A DNA stretch of 64,000 nt from Bugulina stolonifera (GCA_935421135.1 OW285193.1:7310496-7374495), one strand, 5' to 3'; shown: positions 33,601 through 44,815, counted from the stretch's first letter. Notes: generated by a model not told the origin, from the letters alone. Numbers and translations are program-made.

Positions 33601-34258
33601 GAAGTAGTTTATTTCGGCCCAGCTCTTTTGTCTAAGACAAGCGGCCATCTTGATAAAGGTGTTTGTGTTCTAGGCTAGTTGAAAGGGTCGCGAGAGTTAA
33701 TAGGATACATTACAAGCTATCACAATTACATCCTTTCAAAACGTTTTCGACTACAGTGTTGGATCGTGATGTCAACAAAGTGTGATGTCGATGATACATG
33801 TACATGTATGTCATTTTATAATATTCAATAAAGTTGCTTTTGTATAGAATACATGCACATGTGTGTATAAGGTTGTTTGAATATTCTTATTACACAACCC
33901 ATAAAGTTTTGCAGATTAGCGTAAGACTTACATGTATATACACATACATGTAGATAACTGAAATCAAAAGATATCATAGTCATAGATTTCGTACCCCAGG
34001 TGTAAATAGGTCATCAGGCACCTGCAACACCTGCTGTGACTCGGTAGTATTTTCCTCCATGTAGAAATCTTCCGCCAAAAGAACTCTTGCTCAGAGAAAA
34101 ATAAAAAGCTGCGCTATCTAATATTGTATTGGCAGCAAAACAAAATCAAAGCAATGTTACTGGTACTGAATATCAAGCTGCCTTCCCTTACCTAAAGTCT
34201 GGCAGACCATGAAGCCAGATATGAAGATCCAGCATGTAGCTGACCTCCACCTAGTCAT
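27692..34258 (-). CDS. Secreted pentraxin-PAN domain protein, unit D (335 aa, complete)
   Basis: Six exons: 34192-34258, 33272-33436, 30840-31018, 29510-29630, 28601-28786 and 27692-27981; 1008 bases with stop, all phases fit. The signal peptide MTRWRSATCWIFISGFMVC is followed by a pentraxin domain of about 217 residues. It shows FTICFWLS (first disulphide Cys), NELLIG, NKHCFTWSTGG (Cys-x-Thr-Trp-x-Thr), LMLQEQDSY and AWINFWDREM. The Glu-Gln-Asp triad plus Asp and Gln in DLDVNQ line up without gaps on calcium ligands of vertebrate C-reactive protein as I remember it. The PAN part begins ADELEPTKK; the junction codon gives Ala where sister copies give Asp. Six cysteines are retained. Introns hold a fold-back element, a solo LTR, a pogo-like element and a SINE, but no coding lesion is visible. 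Confidence 0.87.
28871..29047. mobile_element. Fold-back element with 13-base target duplication and hammerhead-like cores
   Basis: Two inverted arms (28873-28935 and 28941-28999) join at TCATCAGAGGATGA. The 13 bases TAGTGACCTTTTA occur at 28858-28870 and again at 29048-29060, so the segment was probably inserted by a retrotransposition-like route. The minus strand reads CTGATGA (28938-28932), a stem, then CGAAATATTAG. Related single arms lie near 36405-36560 and 50858-50898. Confidence 0.6.
29699..30653 (+). mobile_element. Solo LTR, family 2
   Basis: Starts TGTGGTGTTTCGG, ends AAAACATTACA, with target duplication ATAT at 29695-29698 and 30654-30657. It has TATAAAAG near 30138 and CTAATAAAG near 30187. 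It matches the reversed copy at 39383-40313 over most of its length. Confidence 0.88.
31113..31990. mobile_element. pogo/Tigger-like non-autonomous DNA transposon
   Basis: Ends are inverted: AGTGGAGCTTGCTTAATTC at the left, and the opposite-strand AGTGGAACTCACTTAATTC at the right. Each is flanked by TA, as expected for Tc1/mariner-pogo transposition. No transposase frame. It lies in the exon 2-3 intron of unit D. Confidence 0.7.
32560..32812 (+). mobile_element. tRNA-derived SINE
   Basis: B box GGGTTCGAGTCCCGCC near 32626 follows a tRNA-like head. The body reads CCCTCGACTAGCTCTGC and GGGCAGCCACGTTAAAGAA, and the 3' end is a TTATTATTATTA tail, typical of a SINE. Confidence 0.7.
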
Positions 34259-34997
34259 ACTTAGTCACCGACTCATTGAAGAAAGATGTAGGCAGCAAAA
34301 TCTTGCTCTGTTCAGTAGCTAAACAAAAGAGGATTTGAATTAATATAAATTAACATTTTCCTATAAGAAGTATTAGCTGTTAAACACAGTATTGATTATT
34401 ATTTTATAAAATGCCTTACACAATTACATGGTGTACATTGTATATCCCTTTATAAAAACCAGACACTAGCTGGTAACACTGTAATTTGTCTACACTGATT
34501 CAGCCAGTGCCCACCTTCCTGTTTCTCCCTCAGTTCTTACATCTGGGATAGCTACCAAAATAGTCCAAGGCAGCACACCACTTTCATGCACTATATGTAA
34601 TTCAATCTGTTCAAGGGTTTGTGTTTTGTATGCTGATTGCTGGAGGCTAAGCGCAAATCTTATATTAATTGTAATTAACATGTGTTTTAATATTTTACCT
34701 ACATTGGAATTCGACGTTAATGGGTCAGCTTCATTTGTCATACTTCATTGGGTGTTTTGCAATGCTTTGACCATACCTTCCAAAGATTCCCACAATAAAG
34801 TAAATAATTAGACAAAATCGGCTTCGCGTGAGGAGACTGGGTAATACAAGCAGGTCACAACACAATTAGGAGTTCATAGGTGTAACTTCGTGGCAGACCT
34901 AAAAAAACTCATGGTATAGGGTGAAAGTATGCTAGACATAGTGTGGACCGTAAAAAGGATGTGATATGCGACCAAGTACATGTAGCTGAAAAAGTAT

Positions 34998-35228
34998 ATG
35001 ACGGGAAGGTACGAGGAAAACTGCTGCTATGGGCTAAGGCGTCTGTTGCTACAAGACACTGCAGAGATTTTCAGAGCTTCTGAGTCAGTTAAAAGACTGT
35101 CAAGTATACATGTATTACATGAACAAGTGGAAACTACAAGTTCTCATGGTATTGTAGGTGACTTCATCCATAAAATTAAGTCAGCTGGAGGCAGGATAAA
35201 ATTATTTACATCAGTTGTTGAGGTCTAA
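34998..35228 (+). other. Unassigned 76-codon open frame, possible gene relic
   Basis: The other plus-strand frames carry stops, whereas this one stays open with normal amino-acid mixing, including CCYGLRRLL and IKSAGGRIKLFTSV. The YGL start and GGRIKLFTS end faintly recall the C-terminal domain of Pelota/eRF1 proteins, but the spacing is wrong and I would not assign it. No splice context or signal peptide is seen. It may be chance. Confidence 0.2.
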
Positions 35229-36404
35229 ACTATGAAATGTACATGTAAGGCACAAATGGAGTGATCCATATGTTGGGTGCGTCTGATTTAGCATTAGAAT
35301 AAACTAATGTGTTACAACTCATCTCTCTGTTCGGAACACTCAGAGTGGAATAAGATCAAACATAATATGAGTCTTCATATTGTTTTACACTCACAGAATG
35401 CTAATCTTCACAGCACAATATTTATATTCATAGTGTACTCATGCGTCACCAAAATCTTTACAGTTGTAGAATAAACAACTCTTTCAAGACGTCGCAGATT
35501 GAAGTAGCAGGTGATTGTTTAGATGACTGGCTGCAAAAAGGCAAGGCCTGGTGCCTCAATCAGTTGAATGGCCTCAACAACTCCTTTTCTTTATATATTT
35601 TTGTGTTGCATATTTTTTGTAGTAAAATGAAACTAAACTAAACTGAGCTGCTGCTCACTGCAGAGTTTACACTGAAGCTACTGAAGCCCTATATTGTAGA
35701 ATGTTCAAGATGGACGAGGAAGTCTATCACTTAAAAAAAATTTTCGAAGTCGTTTGCTAAAATAGATTTTTTGTCTTACAAAGATTGAAGATTTAATGTA
35801 CCATAAGGATTGCATAAGATATTGATCAGAATATTGTCTAATGTTGTTGAGAAACTTTAACTGATTGTAATCATTTCCATAATCAAACATGCCGACATGT
35901 TAAAATTTATCAATGCCTTCTGTTTAGTAAATGCTAAAAGTACGGCATACATATGTATGTGCGTCATTTAGCATTCTTGGTAGAAAAAGGCATCCAGGAA
36001 GAGTGTTCAGGAATATTCCATCAGAAAGCTGGTATTGTAGATGTACGTGTATATGTACACAGCATGTACATGCATGTACACTGCCATTCGAGTCAAGGTC
36101 ATTTATGGGCAAAGGAGGAACAGGAAGCCTACCACAGGTTTCACACTACCTAAATGTTATTATGTAAGAATAATTTATTCTTGCACAAGTGGTGAATTGT
36201 TTTTAACCTAAAAGAGTAAGGTGTCATGCCTGTATCCTGAGACTGGAAAAAGCCCTCCTGGTTCCAGATTTAATGCAAGATACAATTTAGGCAAGTAACA
36301 TACATGTATCAATATCATATCCATGGTATGATCTCTGGCACCTTAACCATTTAGTTACTCTGTACCATAATGTCGGTCTAACACTGCACAAGTATAATTG
36401 CCAC

Positions 36405-36560
36405 CCAGTGGATAATCATTACGATTATCCATCCTCTGATGATGATACTCGGATGAGTATTGAAATATTAGAAAATAAATCAAAAATAAAGATGCGTCTT
36501 GTATTACTGTTTATAATATTAAATTATATTAGCCCACACTAACAATTTTCAATAATTCAA
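36405..36560 (+). repeat. Repeat with hammerhead-ribozyme-like core
   Basis: CTGATGA at 36436-36442, a stem GATACTC with loop GGAT and GAGTATT, then GAAATATTAG. Downstream GATGCGTCTT matches the end of the fold-back element at 28871-29047. Confidence 0.5.
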
Positions 36561-36810
36561 TAGCAGGGGACTTGAAACTGAGATGCGCTTCTGCTTTGTT
36601 ATAGCATAAATTTCTATGCTGATCTCATGCCAGTCAATCGTAAACCTGCAACATGAGCAAATTAATACAGTCACACAAACTGTAAAAAACCCGCACACAG
36701 CTTGCCTTTAGTCTATTACATGTACATACATGATGTATGTACAAGGAAGTAATGAGTACTTGAAAGTGATGTATTATTTCTAAACACAGGGAAAGTAGGT
36801 GAAGTTATGC

Positions 36811-36890
36811 AGTGGGTGGAGTTATGCTTTGGGTGGAGCTATGCAGTTGGTGGAGCTACGGTGAGGGCGGAGTTATAAGGTATATAATAT
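36811..36890 (+). promoter_or_regulatory. Lysozyme promoter: repeated GGTGGAG boxes and TATA box
   Basis: GGGTGGAGTTATG-like units repeat four times (CACC/GC-box-like on the other strand), then a TATA box TATATAATAT at 36881-36890, about 75 bases before the start codon. Confidence 0.6.
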
Positions 36891-36962
36891 GGAGACTGCT
36901 AGCCCACACATTACTCAATCACTACTGACTACTAACAGAGCAGGTTCGACATACTGAAATTC

Positions 36963-38996
36963 ATGATTAGAATACTCTCGTTAGCGATACTCTGCTTTAT
37001 GCTGCATTCTGGGACAGCTTATGTATCTGAGAATTGCCTGAATTGCATCGCTAAGGTATTATTATTACCACATCAAAGTATAAAAGGCAACTAGTATTAC
37101 ACAGTATAGCATAGTATAGCACAGTATAGCATAGTATAGCACAGTATAGCATAGTATAGCACAGTATAGCATAGTATAGCACAGTATAGCATAGTATAGC
37201 ACAGTATAGCATAGTATAGCACAGTATAGCATAGTATAGCACAGTATAGCACAGTATAGCATAGTATAGTACAGTATAGCATAGTATAACACAGTGTAGC
37301 ATAGTATAACACAGTGTAGCATAGTATAACACAGTAAGCATAGTATAGCACAGTATAGCATAGTATAACACAGTATAGCATAGTATAGCACAGTATAGCA
37401 TAGTATAGCACAGTATAGCATAGTATAGCACAGTATAGCATAGTATAGCACAGTATAGCATAGTATAGCACAGTATAGCATAGTATAGCACAGTATAGCA
37501 TAGTATAGCACAGTATAGCATAGTATAGCACAGTATAGCACAGTATAGCATAGTATAGTACAGTATAGCATAGTATAACACAGTGTAGCATAGTATAACA
37601 CAGTACAGCATAGTATAACACAGTAAGCATAGTATAGCACAGTATAGCATAGTTTAGCACAGTATAGCATAGTATAGCACAGTATAGCATAGTATAGCAC
37701 AGTATAGCATAGTATAGCACAGTATAGCATGATATAGCACAGTATAGCATAATGTTACATAGTATAGCATAGTATAGTTCAGCGATATATTGCTGTGGAA
37801 TAGAAAGTTAATAAGAGTATTTTTGTAGTATGGCGCTCTCCATGCTATCAACGCTGGTTAATCCGTTCTGTGTTCTGTAGGTTGAAGGCGGGGGATCTGG
37901 CTGTAACTGGGATGTGGGTTCTTTGTCATGTGGAAGGTACCAGATCAAGTATTCCTATTGGGAGGACTGCTATAAACCAGGACGGAGTAAGGCACCAACT
38001 AATACAACAACACTTAAATCTAATTGTCTAATATTGTAATGTTTTCATGCATGAGAGTCCGAGCACAGGAGAGGTTCAAGAGCGATCTATTGAACTCTCC
38101 TTATTGCATGTACTGAGTGTGAAATAACCTAGTTGACTGGCTATGCTGTGAGTGAGTGCTGACCCATAGGTACAAGTTGTCCTAACATGTACTTATGCTG
38201 TAGTCAACATGTGTATGTCTAGCCTATCCTAGGACTCTGGGATTTTAGTCTCAGCTGATAGTGTGCTAGTCTAGAAGAGATAACTCTCGTATTTTGTTTA
38301 TAGAACATAGATGTGACTTTATTGAGCTCCAGCAGACAACTGAACTAGTATAGAAAAATGTTTCTCTTTTATACACCGGTGACTTTTGGTAAAAAGGACG
38401 ACCGATACTCGGCCTTACAAGTATTGCGCAATGGCCTATAACATCAATAGAGTTTTGAGACTAGTTATTTTTATAAGAAGGGTCGGGTAGGCCGGTTATT
38501 TGACAATGGAACATTACATTGTAGACTGTGGCAATGTGCACAATCATCTTTTTACCTACTCAGTCACTTACATGTAGGTGTGGTGCAGGTAAAACTTTAC
38601 AGGGACTTGGTATGGCATGGGTTGTTAATCCAAACCTTATACAAGAGGCTGTTCCATCATTATGTAGTAATCTTATGTTACTCAAAACCTGACTAAGGCT
38701 ACACAAAATTGTGTGGAATCCCATTTCACTGCAAACATCAAATGCATGTATATATCTGCCTGTTATACAAGTAATTGGTAATTACAGGCTGGGAGGGGTG
38801 TGCAGCAGATGACAGATGTGCTAGAAATTGCATCCAGAGTTATTTTGAGAGATATGGCTTTCTGTGTGCCCGCCATTTGGGGAAATCTAAAGATAAGCTG
38901 ACATGTGGAGACTACGCCAGACTGCATAATGGTGGACCATCTGGATGTGGTCGCTCGGCAACATTGGGATACCAGAGAAAGGTTGAAAGATGCTAA
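36963..38996 (+). CDS. Invertebrate-type (i-type) lysozyme, secreted, 135 aa
   Basis: Three exons: 36963-37055, 37881-37986 and 38788-38996, with clean GT-AG junctions and matching phases (408 bases with stop). A signal peptide MIRILSLAILCFMLHSGTA precedes a mature protein with twelve cysteines. Family marks are ENCLNCIAKVE, SLSCGRYQIKYSYWEDC, CAADDRCARNCIQSY and HNGGPSGCG. The Glu in KVEGG and the Asp in NWDVGSLSCG sit where i-type lysozymes carry their catalytic pair, so cell-wall hydrolysis is expected, though only by family knowledge. This class cleaves bacterial peptidoglycan in defence or digestion. Intron 1 is mostly a 10-base repeat array; intron 2 holds an LTR-like sequence. A TATA box lies at 36881. 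Confidence 0.92.
37099..37778. repeat. Decamer array (AGTATAGCAC/AGTATAGCAT) in lysozyme intron 1
   Basis: About 68 ten-base units alternate between AGTATAGCAC and AGTATAGCAT, giving a 20-base higher period. Rare variants (AGTATAACAC, AGTGTAGCAT, AGTAAGCAT) recur as a block twice, about 300 bases apart. Three long minus-strand frames rich in Tyr, Cys and Leu are open only because the period has no stops. Confidence 0.95.
38035..38518 (-). mobile_element. Degenerate solo-LTR-like sequence in lysozyme intron 2
   Basis: Starts TGTAATGTT and ends AACATTACA, as in the other LTR families here. On the minus strand an LTR-like TATAAAAG and AATAAAG order is visible near 38373 and 38319. Flanks (ATAT and TTGT) do not match, so borders are uncertain. 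Confidence 0.5.
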
Positions 38997-39382
38997 AATT
39001 CAATTTCTGCTTTGAAATTCTATTTTGAAGTTACTATTATATTTATCTAATTGAAAAATATTGCTGATCCTTTCGTATACTTATACAAACAAGATTAACA
39101 TAACATACAATCTTTTCTCTAACAATAATTGCTCCTCTACTAGTATTCCATCATTTTAATTTGAAATGATGGCATTAAATATAAAATATTGCAACAACAG
39201 CAAATTGTTATGAGCCAAGTCAGTGAAGATAGAAGATAGAAACTCAAATTCGCCTAAAGATAACTCTTCAAGAAAATTTGAGCGAGAAATTTCCCACACA
39301 AAACTTTCAAAGAATCACAGCGTAATAATGCTATAAAGATAAATATCAAAATTACCTAATTGGTTTAAAATGCTATTGATAT

Positions 39383-40313
39383 TGTAATGTTTTGTGCTTA
39401 GGATTTCCCACGGGTGCCGATGTTAGCACGAGTGTGGGAAGCGCTTGGTAGTGGTAGTGAGCTGCCAAGGTAAACTTCCACACATTACATAAAGAGTGAA
39501 CAGTTAAGTAAGCTCATTAAAGAGCCAAGGGTCGACGTACAATGTAGGTCCGATGGTTTAGACTCCGTAGGAGTGTGGAAAGTGTCTATGTTGAAGAGGG
39601 GACGTAGGCCCGATGCTTAGATTCATTGAAGAGTCAAGGATCAACTAAGGTCCGATGTTTATACTCATCAAGAGTGTAGAAAGAGTCTTATGCGAGTATG
39701 AGGACGAGCTTAGGCGCTAAAGGTCCAGGGGACCAAAGCTGGAGCTGCCTGCCTGCAAAAGTAAGACTCTGCAGGTTGAGCTAGGAGATGTTGCTTTATT
39801 GAAGCGCAATCAACAACTGACTTAGCATAGAAAATGTGCTGACTTTTATATGATTCAAACTTCCGGCAAAAAGGGCCGACAGGGGGTCGGGCGTACGATA
39901 GGGTATCGTCCCCGGAAATTGCATAATAAGATGGCTGAAAAATGCCCGAGGTCCGACCATAAAAGGGTCGGCCATGCACAAAAAGTACTTACAATGATGA
40001 GAAATGGATTATGTATTAACATGATAAATATCCATGACATCGGCCATCAATTACAATAGGCAAAAAGGCATAGAAGATAATCAGACAATAAGTGCACTTG
40101 CAATAACAGTATAATTAGCAGTACACAGTACAGGAATCTGATTGGTTGAATAAGAACAACAATGCACTTTAGCCAGGTAGTTATTGACAATGATAGGTAT
40201 GTAATAAGTACATTGTATATTATAATAAGTCATGCATAATAACTGGGGCATGTAAAGTTAGTTATGTGTGTGGTTGTCCATGAGAGAGTGGACAGATATG
40301 CTGGAACACAACA
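39383..40313 (-). mobile_element. Solo LTR, family 2, reversed
   Basis: TGTAATGTTTTG start and GGAACACAACA end with ATAT on both sides (39379-39382 and 40314-40317). The minus strand follows the LTR at 29699-30653, including TATA and AATAAAG. Confidence 0.87.
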
Positions 40314-41293
40314 ATATCTATGATTTACATGTGCAAGAGCAACGCATAATTTATGTGCCTCTTTGAAAAATATTCTTTTTTAAAAGTGTGTATGAAAAGT
40401 TGTTGTGAAACTGATTTTTTATTACACCAGTTGTCAATGTCCACAGATAGAGTCAACTTTCTTCAATTTAAAAACTATCAAAATTCGTAGAATGAAAATT
40501 CAGTTATGTTAAAGGCCTGTGAAGGGCTAACCACATTTTGGGAACGCTACACTAGCTCACTAATCTAAACTACTTTTGTTATGATGGGACAGCATTATAA
40601 TCAATCTATCAATGTGGTAAGATTGCTACACAGAAATCTTTGGGTGCATGACAGAAATCACATTTCAACATTATAATAATGGCTGAGGGAATAAAATGTT
40701 TCTCCCTTTAGAACTAACTATGGTAAAAGATTCACTTTCAATATTCATCTAGTTAGACTATTAGCTACTGATAGTAGCGGATGCAGTCTGCTTGGTAGGA
40801 ATTCATGGCTACTGGTAGTAACTGCATGAAGCTGTACTATAACATCATGGTCTCATACATTAGCACAGAGCTTATACTGTTCAAAAAATGTGCCAAATTC
40901 CCATTTTTTGAAATAAAATAAAGCATCAAGGTCCTGATATTGATGCTGAACCAAATTGACGCTGCCATATATGCATGTACAGTCACCATGTCGGCAACGG
41001 TAGCGCAATGGAATCCACTTTACTTGCATAAAGATAGATGGGTGCTGTGTGTGGTGAAGATTAACCCTGTGGAACCCAACACATTTTTGAAACTGAACAG
41101 GATATCATGCGACTTGTTTGGCCAATCAGAATGCAAGTGTTATGTGTGTTAAATATAACCCAATGGACTGACTAACAATGAATGAAATGACAAAGGAATA
41201 TACTGATGCACAACATAGAGAAATTGTCATTGAAATTTGTGTGCTATATTTAACACCTTGTCATACTTATTCACCAATAAGATGTAGGTACAT
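40314..41293. other. Intergenic, no gene recognised
   Basis: Single short open frames (40940-41152) lack splice context or family resemblance. I see no repeat ends. Confidence 0.5.
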
Positions 41294-42002
41294 AAGTAGT
41301 ATAGTCAGTGCACTTCTAGACAGACACGCACTCATTGACCCCTGTTTTCAACCAATCACAAGCCGGTATTTCCGATTTCAACCAATCACAGAAGAGCACA
41401 AAAATTTTGCACACGACCTTGCCAAGGTCACCCCAAAATCCCCCCTTCTGATTGGTCGAAAAAACATTTGCACACTTGACCCCGAACCCGGCCACGACCC
41501 CTTCCCTTCCTCCTTCCCACCCTCCTCCCCTCCCCCTCCCCCACCTCCCACTCCTCCCTCCTCCCCGCCACCGCCCTCGTCCCGTCCGCGCCACCGCCGT
41601 CGCCGCCGCCGCCACCGCCGCCCTCACCACCGCCGCCGCCGCCGCCACCACCACCGCCCTCACCACCGTCGCCGCCACCGCCGCCGCCGCCACCACCGCC
41701 ACCACCACCACCGCCGCCACCACCACCACCGCCACCGCCGCCGCCGCCGCCACCACCACCACCACCACCGCCGCCGCCGCCGCCGCCATCACCGTCATCA
41801 CCGCCACCCCTCCTCCACCGCCGCCCACCCTCCCCCCCGCAACCCCCACTCACCCGAACGACCAATCGTTTGAGGCGGTCAAGCCGCGTCCGCCCACGTT
41901 GCGTGCGGCGCCGACCGTACACGTGGAGGCGACGCCGGTGCCCCCGTATCCACCGGGCCAAGCGACTAGGCAGCGGCCCGCCGCCCATTCCGAGTTCCAC
42001 TG
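41294..42002 (-). repeat. GC-rich promoter-like module, copy 2 (inverted)
   Basis: The reverse of 1572-2230 and 56120-56831: CCAAT boxes at about 41353, 41381 and 41452, then a CCT/CCG-rich and (CCG/CCA)n tract, then the CGTATCCACCGGGCC end. Homology stops near 41294 and 42002, and its flanks differ from those of the other copies, so the module itself moved or was copied. Confidence 0.75.
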
Positions 42003-42312
42003 GGGTGGGACTATAATGTAATATATTAAATTGTTTAGCCTCCCTATAAAAATATATAGTAGTAGGGTGTGAGTTATTTTTTAGCTTGATAGCATTTTAT
42101 ACAATAAACACTTCACAATTGCTGCCAATTACTCCATTTAACACTAACCTTATGTTCTACTTGTTGACATCTCTGATCAGGCACTGACTAGTAGGTAGCT
42201 GTCTCTGTTTACTCTCACTCTGTTGACTAGAGGCTGATTGTTCATACTGCTAGAGTGAGAAACTTATACCTTAAATAGTAGTATTCAGTGGGCGGAGTCT
42301 AACCATTTCCCC
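42003..42312 (-). promoter_or_regulatory. Possible minus-strand promoter left of array 1
   Basis: Reading the minus strand away from array 1: a GC-box-like CTCCGCCCACTG, then TATTTAAGGTATAAG near 42265, then ATGTCAACAAGTAGAACATAA. The short frame ends at once, so no gene is claimed. Confidence 0.3.
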
Positions 42313-43060
42313 ACCCCGATGTGAATCCGAAGCCTCCCGATGTGAATCCGAAGCCTCCCGATGCACCCCGATGTGAATCCGAAGCCTCCCGATGCACCCC
42401 GATGTGAATCCGAAGCCTCCCGATGCACCCCGATGTGAATCCGAAGCCTCCCGATGCACCCCGATGTGAATCCGAAGCCTCCCGATGCATCCCGATGTGA
42501 TTCCGAAGCTTCCCGATGCATCCCGATGTGATTCCGAAGCTTCCCGATGCATCCCGATGTGAATCCGAAGCTTCCCGATGCATCCCGATGTGATTCCGAA
42601 GCTTCCCGATGCATCCCGATGCATCCCGATGTGATTCCGAAGCTTCCCGATGCATCCCGATGTGTCAATTCACATCGGGATGCATCGGGATGCATCGGGA
42701 AGCTTCGGAATCACATCGGGATGCATCGGGAAGCTTCGGAATCACATCGGGATGCATCGGGAAGCTTCGGAATCACATCGGGATGCATCGGGAAGCTTCG
42801 GAATCACATCGGGATGCATCGGGAAGCTTCGGATTCACATCGGGATGCATCGGGAAGCTTCGGAATCACATCGGGATGCATCGGCAAGCTTCGGAATCAC
42901 ATCGGGATGCATCGGGAAGCTTCGGATTCACATCGGGATGCATCGGGATGCATCGGGAAGCTTCGGAATCACATCGGGATGCATCGGAAGGCTTCGGATT
43001 CACATCGGGATGCATCGGGAGGCTTCGGATTCACATCGGAAGGCTTCGGATTCACATCGG
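42313..43060. repeat. Inverted 31-base repeat array (array 1)
   Basis: Roughly twelve 31-base units on each side of a centre near 42666 (GATGTGTCAATTCACATC). Each unit contains CCCGATGCAT, CCCGATGTGA and TTCCGAAGCTT blocks, and the right arm is the reverse complement of the left, giving a huge hairpin. Every frame is open because 31-base units shift frame and lack stops. Confidence 0.95.
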
Positions 43061-43112
43061 GTCACATTGGGATTGGATAAAAAAAAGGGAGGAGTCAAGA
43101 AATGAGCAGTTG

Positions 43113-43119
43113 TATAAAG
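43113..43119 (+). promoter_or_regulatory. TATA box just after array 1
   Basis: TGTATAAAGG about 90 bases before the ATG at 43202 and about 50 bases after the last array unit. Confidence 0.5.
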
Positions 43120-43201
43120 GGAGAGTGGGATCACAGTCTCAGCATTCAAAGTTCACCACATCACTACTGTACAGCTACACTACTACAATAGTACATTATC
43201 A

Positions 43202-43277
43202 ATGGATACTGACAACATAGTACAAAACCAAGAAGAGTTATTTGCGGGCTTAACGGACTCACAAATGGATGGAATTA
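43202..43277 (+). CDS. Candidate first exon of an unrecognised gene (25 codons)
   Basis: The frame MDTDNIVQNQEELFAGLTDS and five further codons ends at a strong donor (ATTA, then GTAAGTATATG) in phase 1. A TATA box sits upstream at 43113. I could not find its next exon; its phase does not fit exon 2 of the ankyrin gene, so it is not a simple alternative start of that gene. Product unknown. Confidence 0.35.
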
Positions 43278-43776
43278 GTAAGTATATGTAGAGTAATAAA
43301 CATATACCAAAGCATAAGTCAAGTAAACGGAACTACTAATGCAACATAGTTACTAAACAAAGAAAATAAGAATGAATAAAAATATATAGGAAACATGAGC
43401 ATAGTGGTAGTGTACAAGTCAAGTATACAAAAATACTAATCCCTATAGTTATTGAGCAAGAGAATAAGAATACTGATAACAACTACTTTTAGAATGAATA
43501 GCATAGGCAAGTTAAATAACAAGTAATAATATATACTAAAGCCTTAACTGTGTGGATAAAACCACCAACTCACCATAGTCACTGGGGAATAGAAACAAGA
43601 ACAGATAAACAGAACATGTGTTAGCAAGAATTAATTTCGAAGTGAATAATCAGTATAAGACAGAAAAAAACCAAAAATACCACCCCTTACTTTTTATGTG
43701 TTTTTCAACCAATTGAGTCTTTCTGATGGTAAGCTCCTCCCAAACAGAGAGATAAATTACTCTTGTGTTAGTGCAG

Positions 43777-44016
43777 ATCTATTTATTAGAATTAATCAGT
43801 TAGTCTTTTTAGCTTCAAGTTCATCCTAAGTAGTGTAATAAATCACTTTGGTGTAGACCTATTTATTAGAATTATTCAGTTAATCTTTTTAGCAACAAGT
43901 TCATCCCAAGTAGTGTAATAAATCACTTTAGTGCAGACCTATTCATTAGAATTATCCAGTTAATCTTTTTAGCAGCAAGTCCACCCCAAGTATTGTGATA
44001 GGCCACTTTAGTACAG
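43777..44016. repeat. 80-base tandem repeat, three copies
   Basis: Three imperfect 80-base units sharing TTAGAATTATTCAGTTAATC and AGCAACAAGTTCATCCCAAG. Confidence 0.9.
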
Positions 44017-44065
44017 TATAGTCTTGGATGTAGAGTATAGGCTACACTTGATAATATACTTCTTT

Positions 44066-44713
44066 GCTAGGATGTACAAGTATAGTCAGTACAAGTGGTA
44101 ATAAACTGTTTTGATACTTATTACCCTACTAGTGGTATAACTACTCATATTGAAAATAAATCTCACCACTTATAAAGTTTCTAAGCTATGGTCACACTAA
44201 TTGTAGTATAGACAGAGCAGATCTCTACACACATGCTTTCATGTTGAGAATCAAAACAGTTTAATATATAAGCTTACAAAGTTTCTAAGCCCTGGACATA
44301 CCAAAGGAGAATTATACCACTACTAAAATATAATTAGCCCCAATGTTAACTCAAATGAGTAAGTTCATATTAAAATACATATTAAAATAGCTAGGATGTA
44401 CTAGTATAGCCAGTACAAGTGGTAATAAACTGTTTTGATACTTATTACACTACTAGTGGTATAACTACTCATATTGAAAAAAATCTCACCACATATAAAG
44501 CTTCTAAGCTCCGGTCACACAAATTGTAGTATAGACAGATCAGATCTCTACATACTTGCTCTCATGTTGAGAATCAAAACAGTTTAATACATAAGCTTAC
44601 AAAGTTTCTAAGCTCTAGTCATACCAAGGGAGTATTATATCACTACTAAAATAGAATTAGTCCCAATGTTAACTCAAATGAGTAAATTCATACTAAAATA
44701 CATATTAAAATAA
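44066..44713. repeat. 324-base tandem duplication
   Basis: Two adjacent units, each starting GCTAGGATGTAC (44066 and 44390), with scattered substitutions. No coding frame recognised. Confidence 0.9.
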
Positions 44714-44723
44714 GTTTACTCAC

Positions 44724-44815
44724 CATATTAATTGTTGAGTGATGTTTATTCAGAGAAATTAGTAAATATCCACAGAGTTGCAAGTCTTTACTAGGTGGTT
44801 GAGTGGTAATGATAA
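44724..44815 (-). other. Candidate leader exon ending in ATG directly before a splice donor
   Basis: The minus strand reads ...CAACAATTAATATG then GTGAGTAAAC, so a start codon would be split from the rest of its gene by an intron. Upstream on the same strand are ATAAAAG (44835-44841) and ATTGG (44854-44858). The right end is estimated. No downstream exon was found. Confidence 0.3.

Larger units (their letters stand above)
34259..36810. other. Spacer between unit D and the lysozyme gene
   Basis: Sequence just above 34258 (to about 34330) resembles the leader candidate at 15584-15660 and may be the unit D 5' leader. The rest shows no convincing exon; an isolated open frame at 34998-35228 and the hammerhead-like repeat at 36405-36560 are listed separately. 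The frames at 35931-36167 are not assignable. Confidence 0.45.

Noticed and set aside
34998..35228. Pelota/eRF1 C-terminal domain
   Set aside because: Only two short words fit and the spacing differs. Left as an unassigned open frame.
35924..36167. Overlapping 60-78-codon frames on both strands
   Set aside because: No splice sites, family motif or codon pattern. The region is rich in TACATGTA-type words that lack stops in several frames.
37051..37851. Three 199-221-codon minus-strand frames rich in Tyr-Cys-Leu
   Set aside because: They are readings of the 10-base array in all three phases inside a lysozyme intron.
42271..43220. Frames of 117-203 codons (HREASESHRDASG-like) in both strands of array 1, and similar ones at 45165-45899
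   Set aside because: 31-base units without stops give repeating peptides in every frame. No start context or splice logic.
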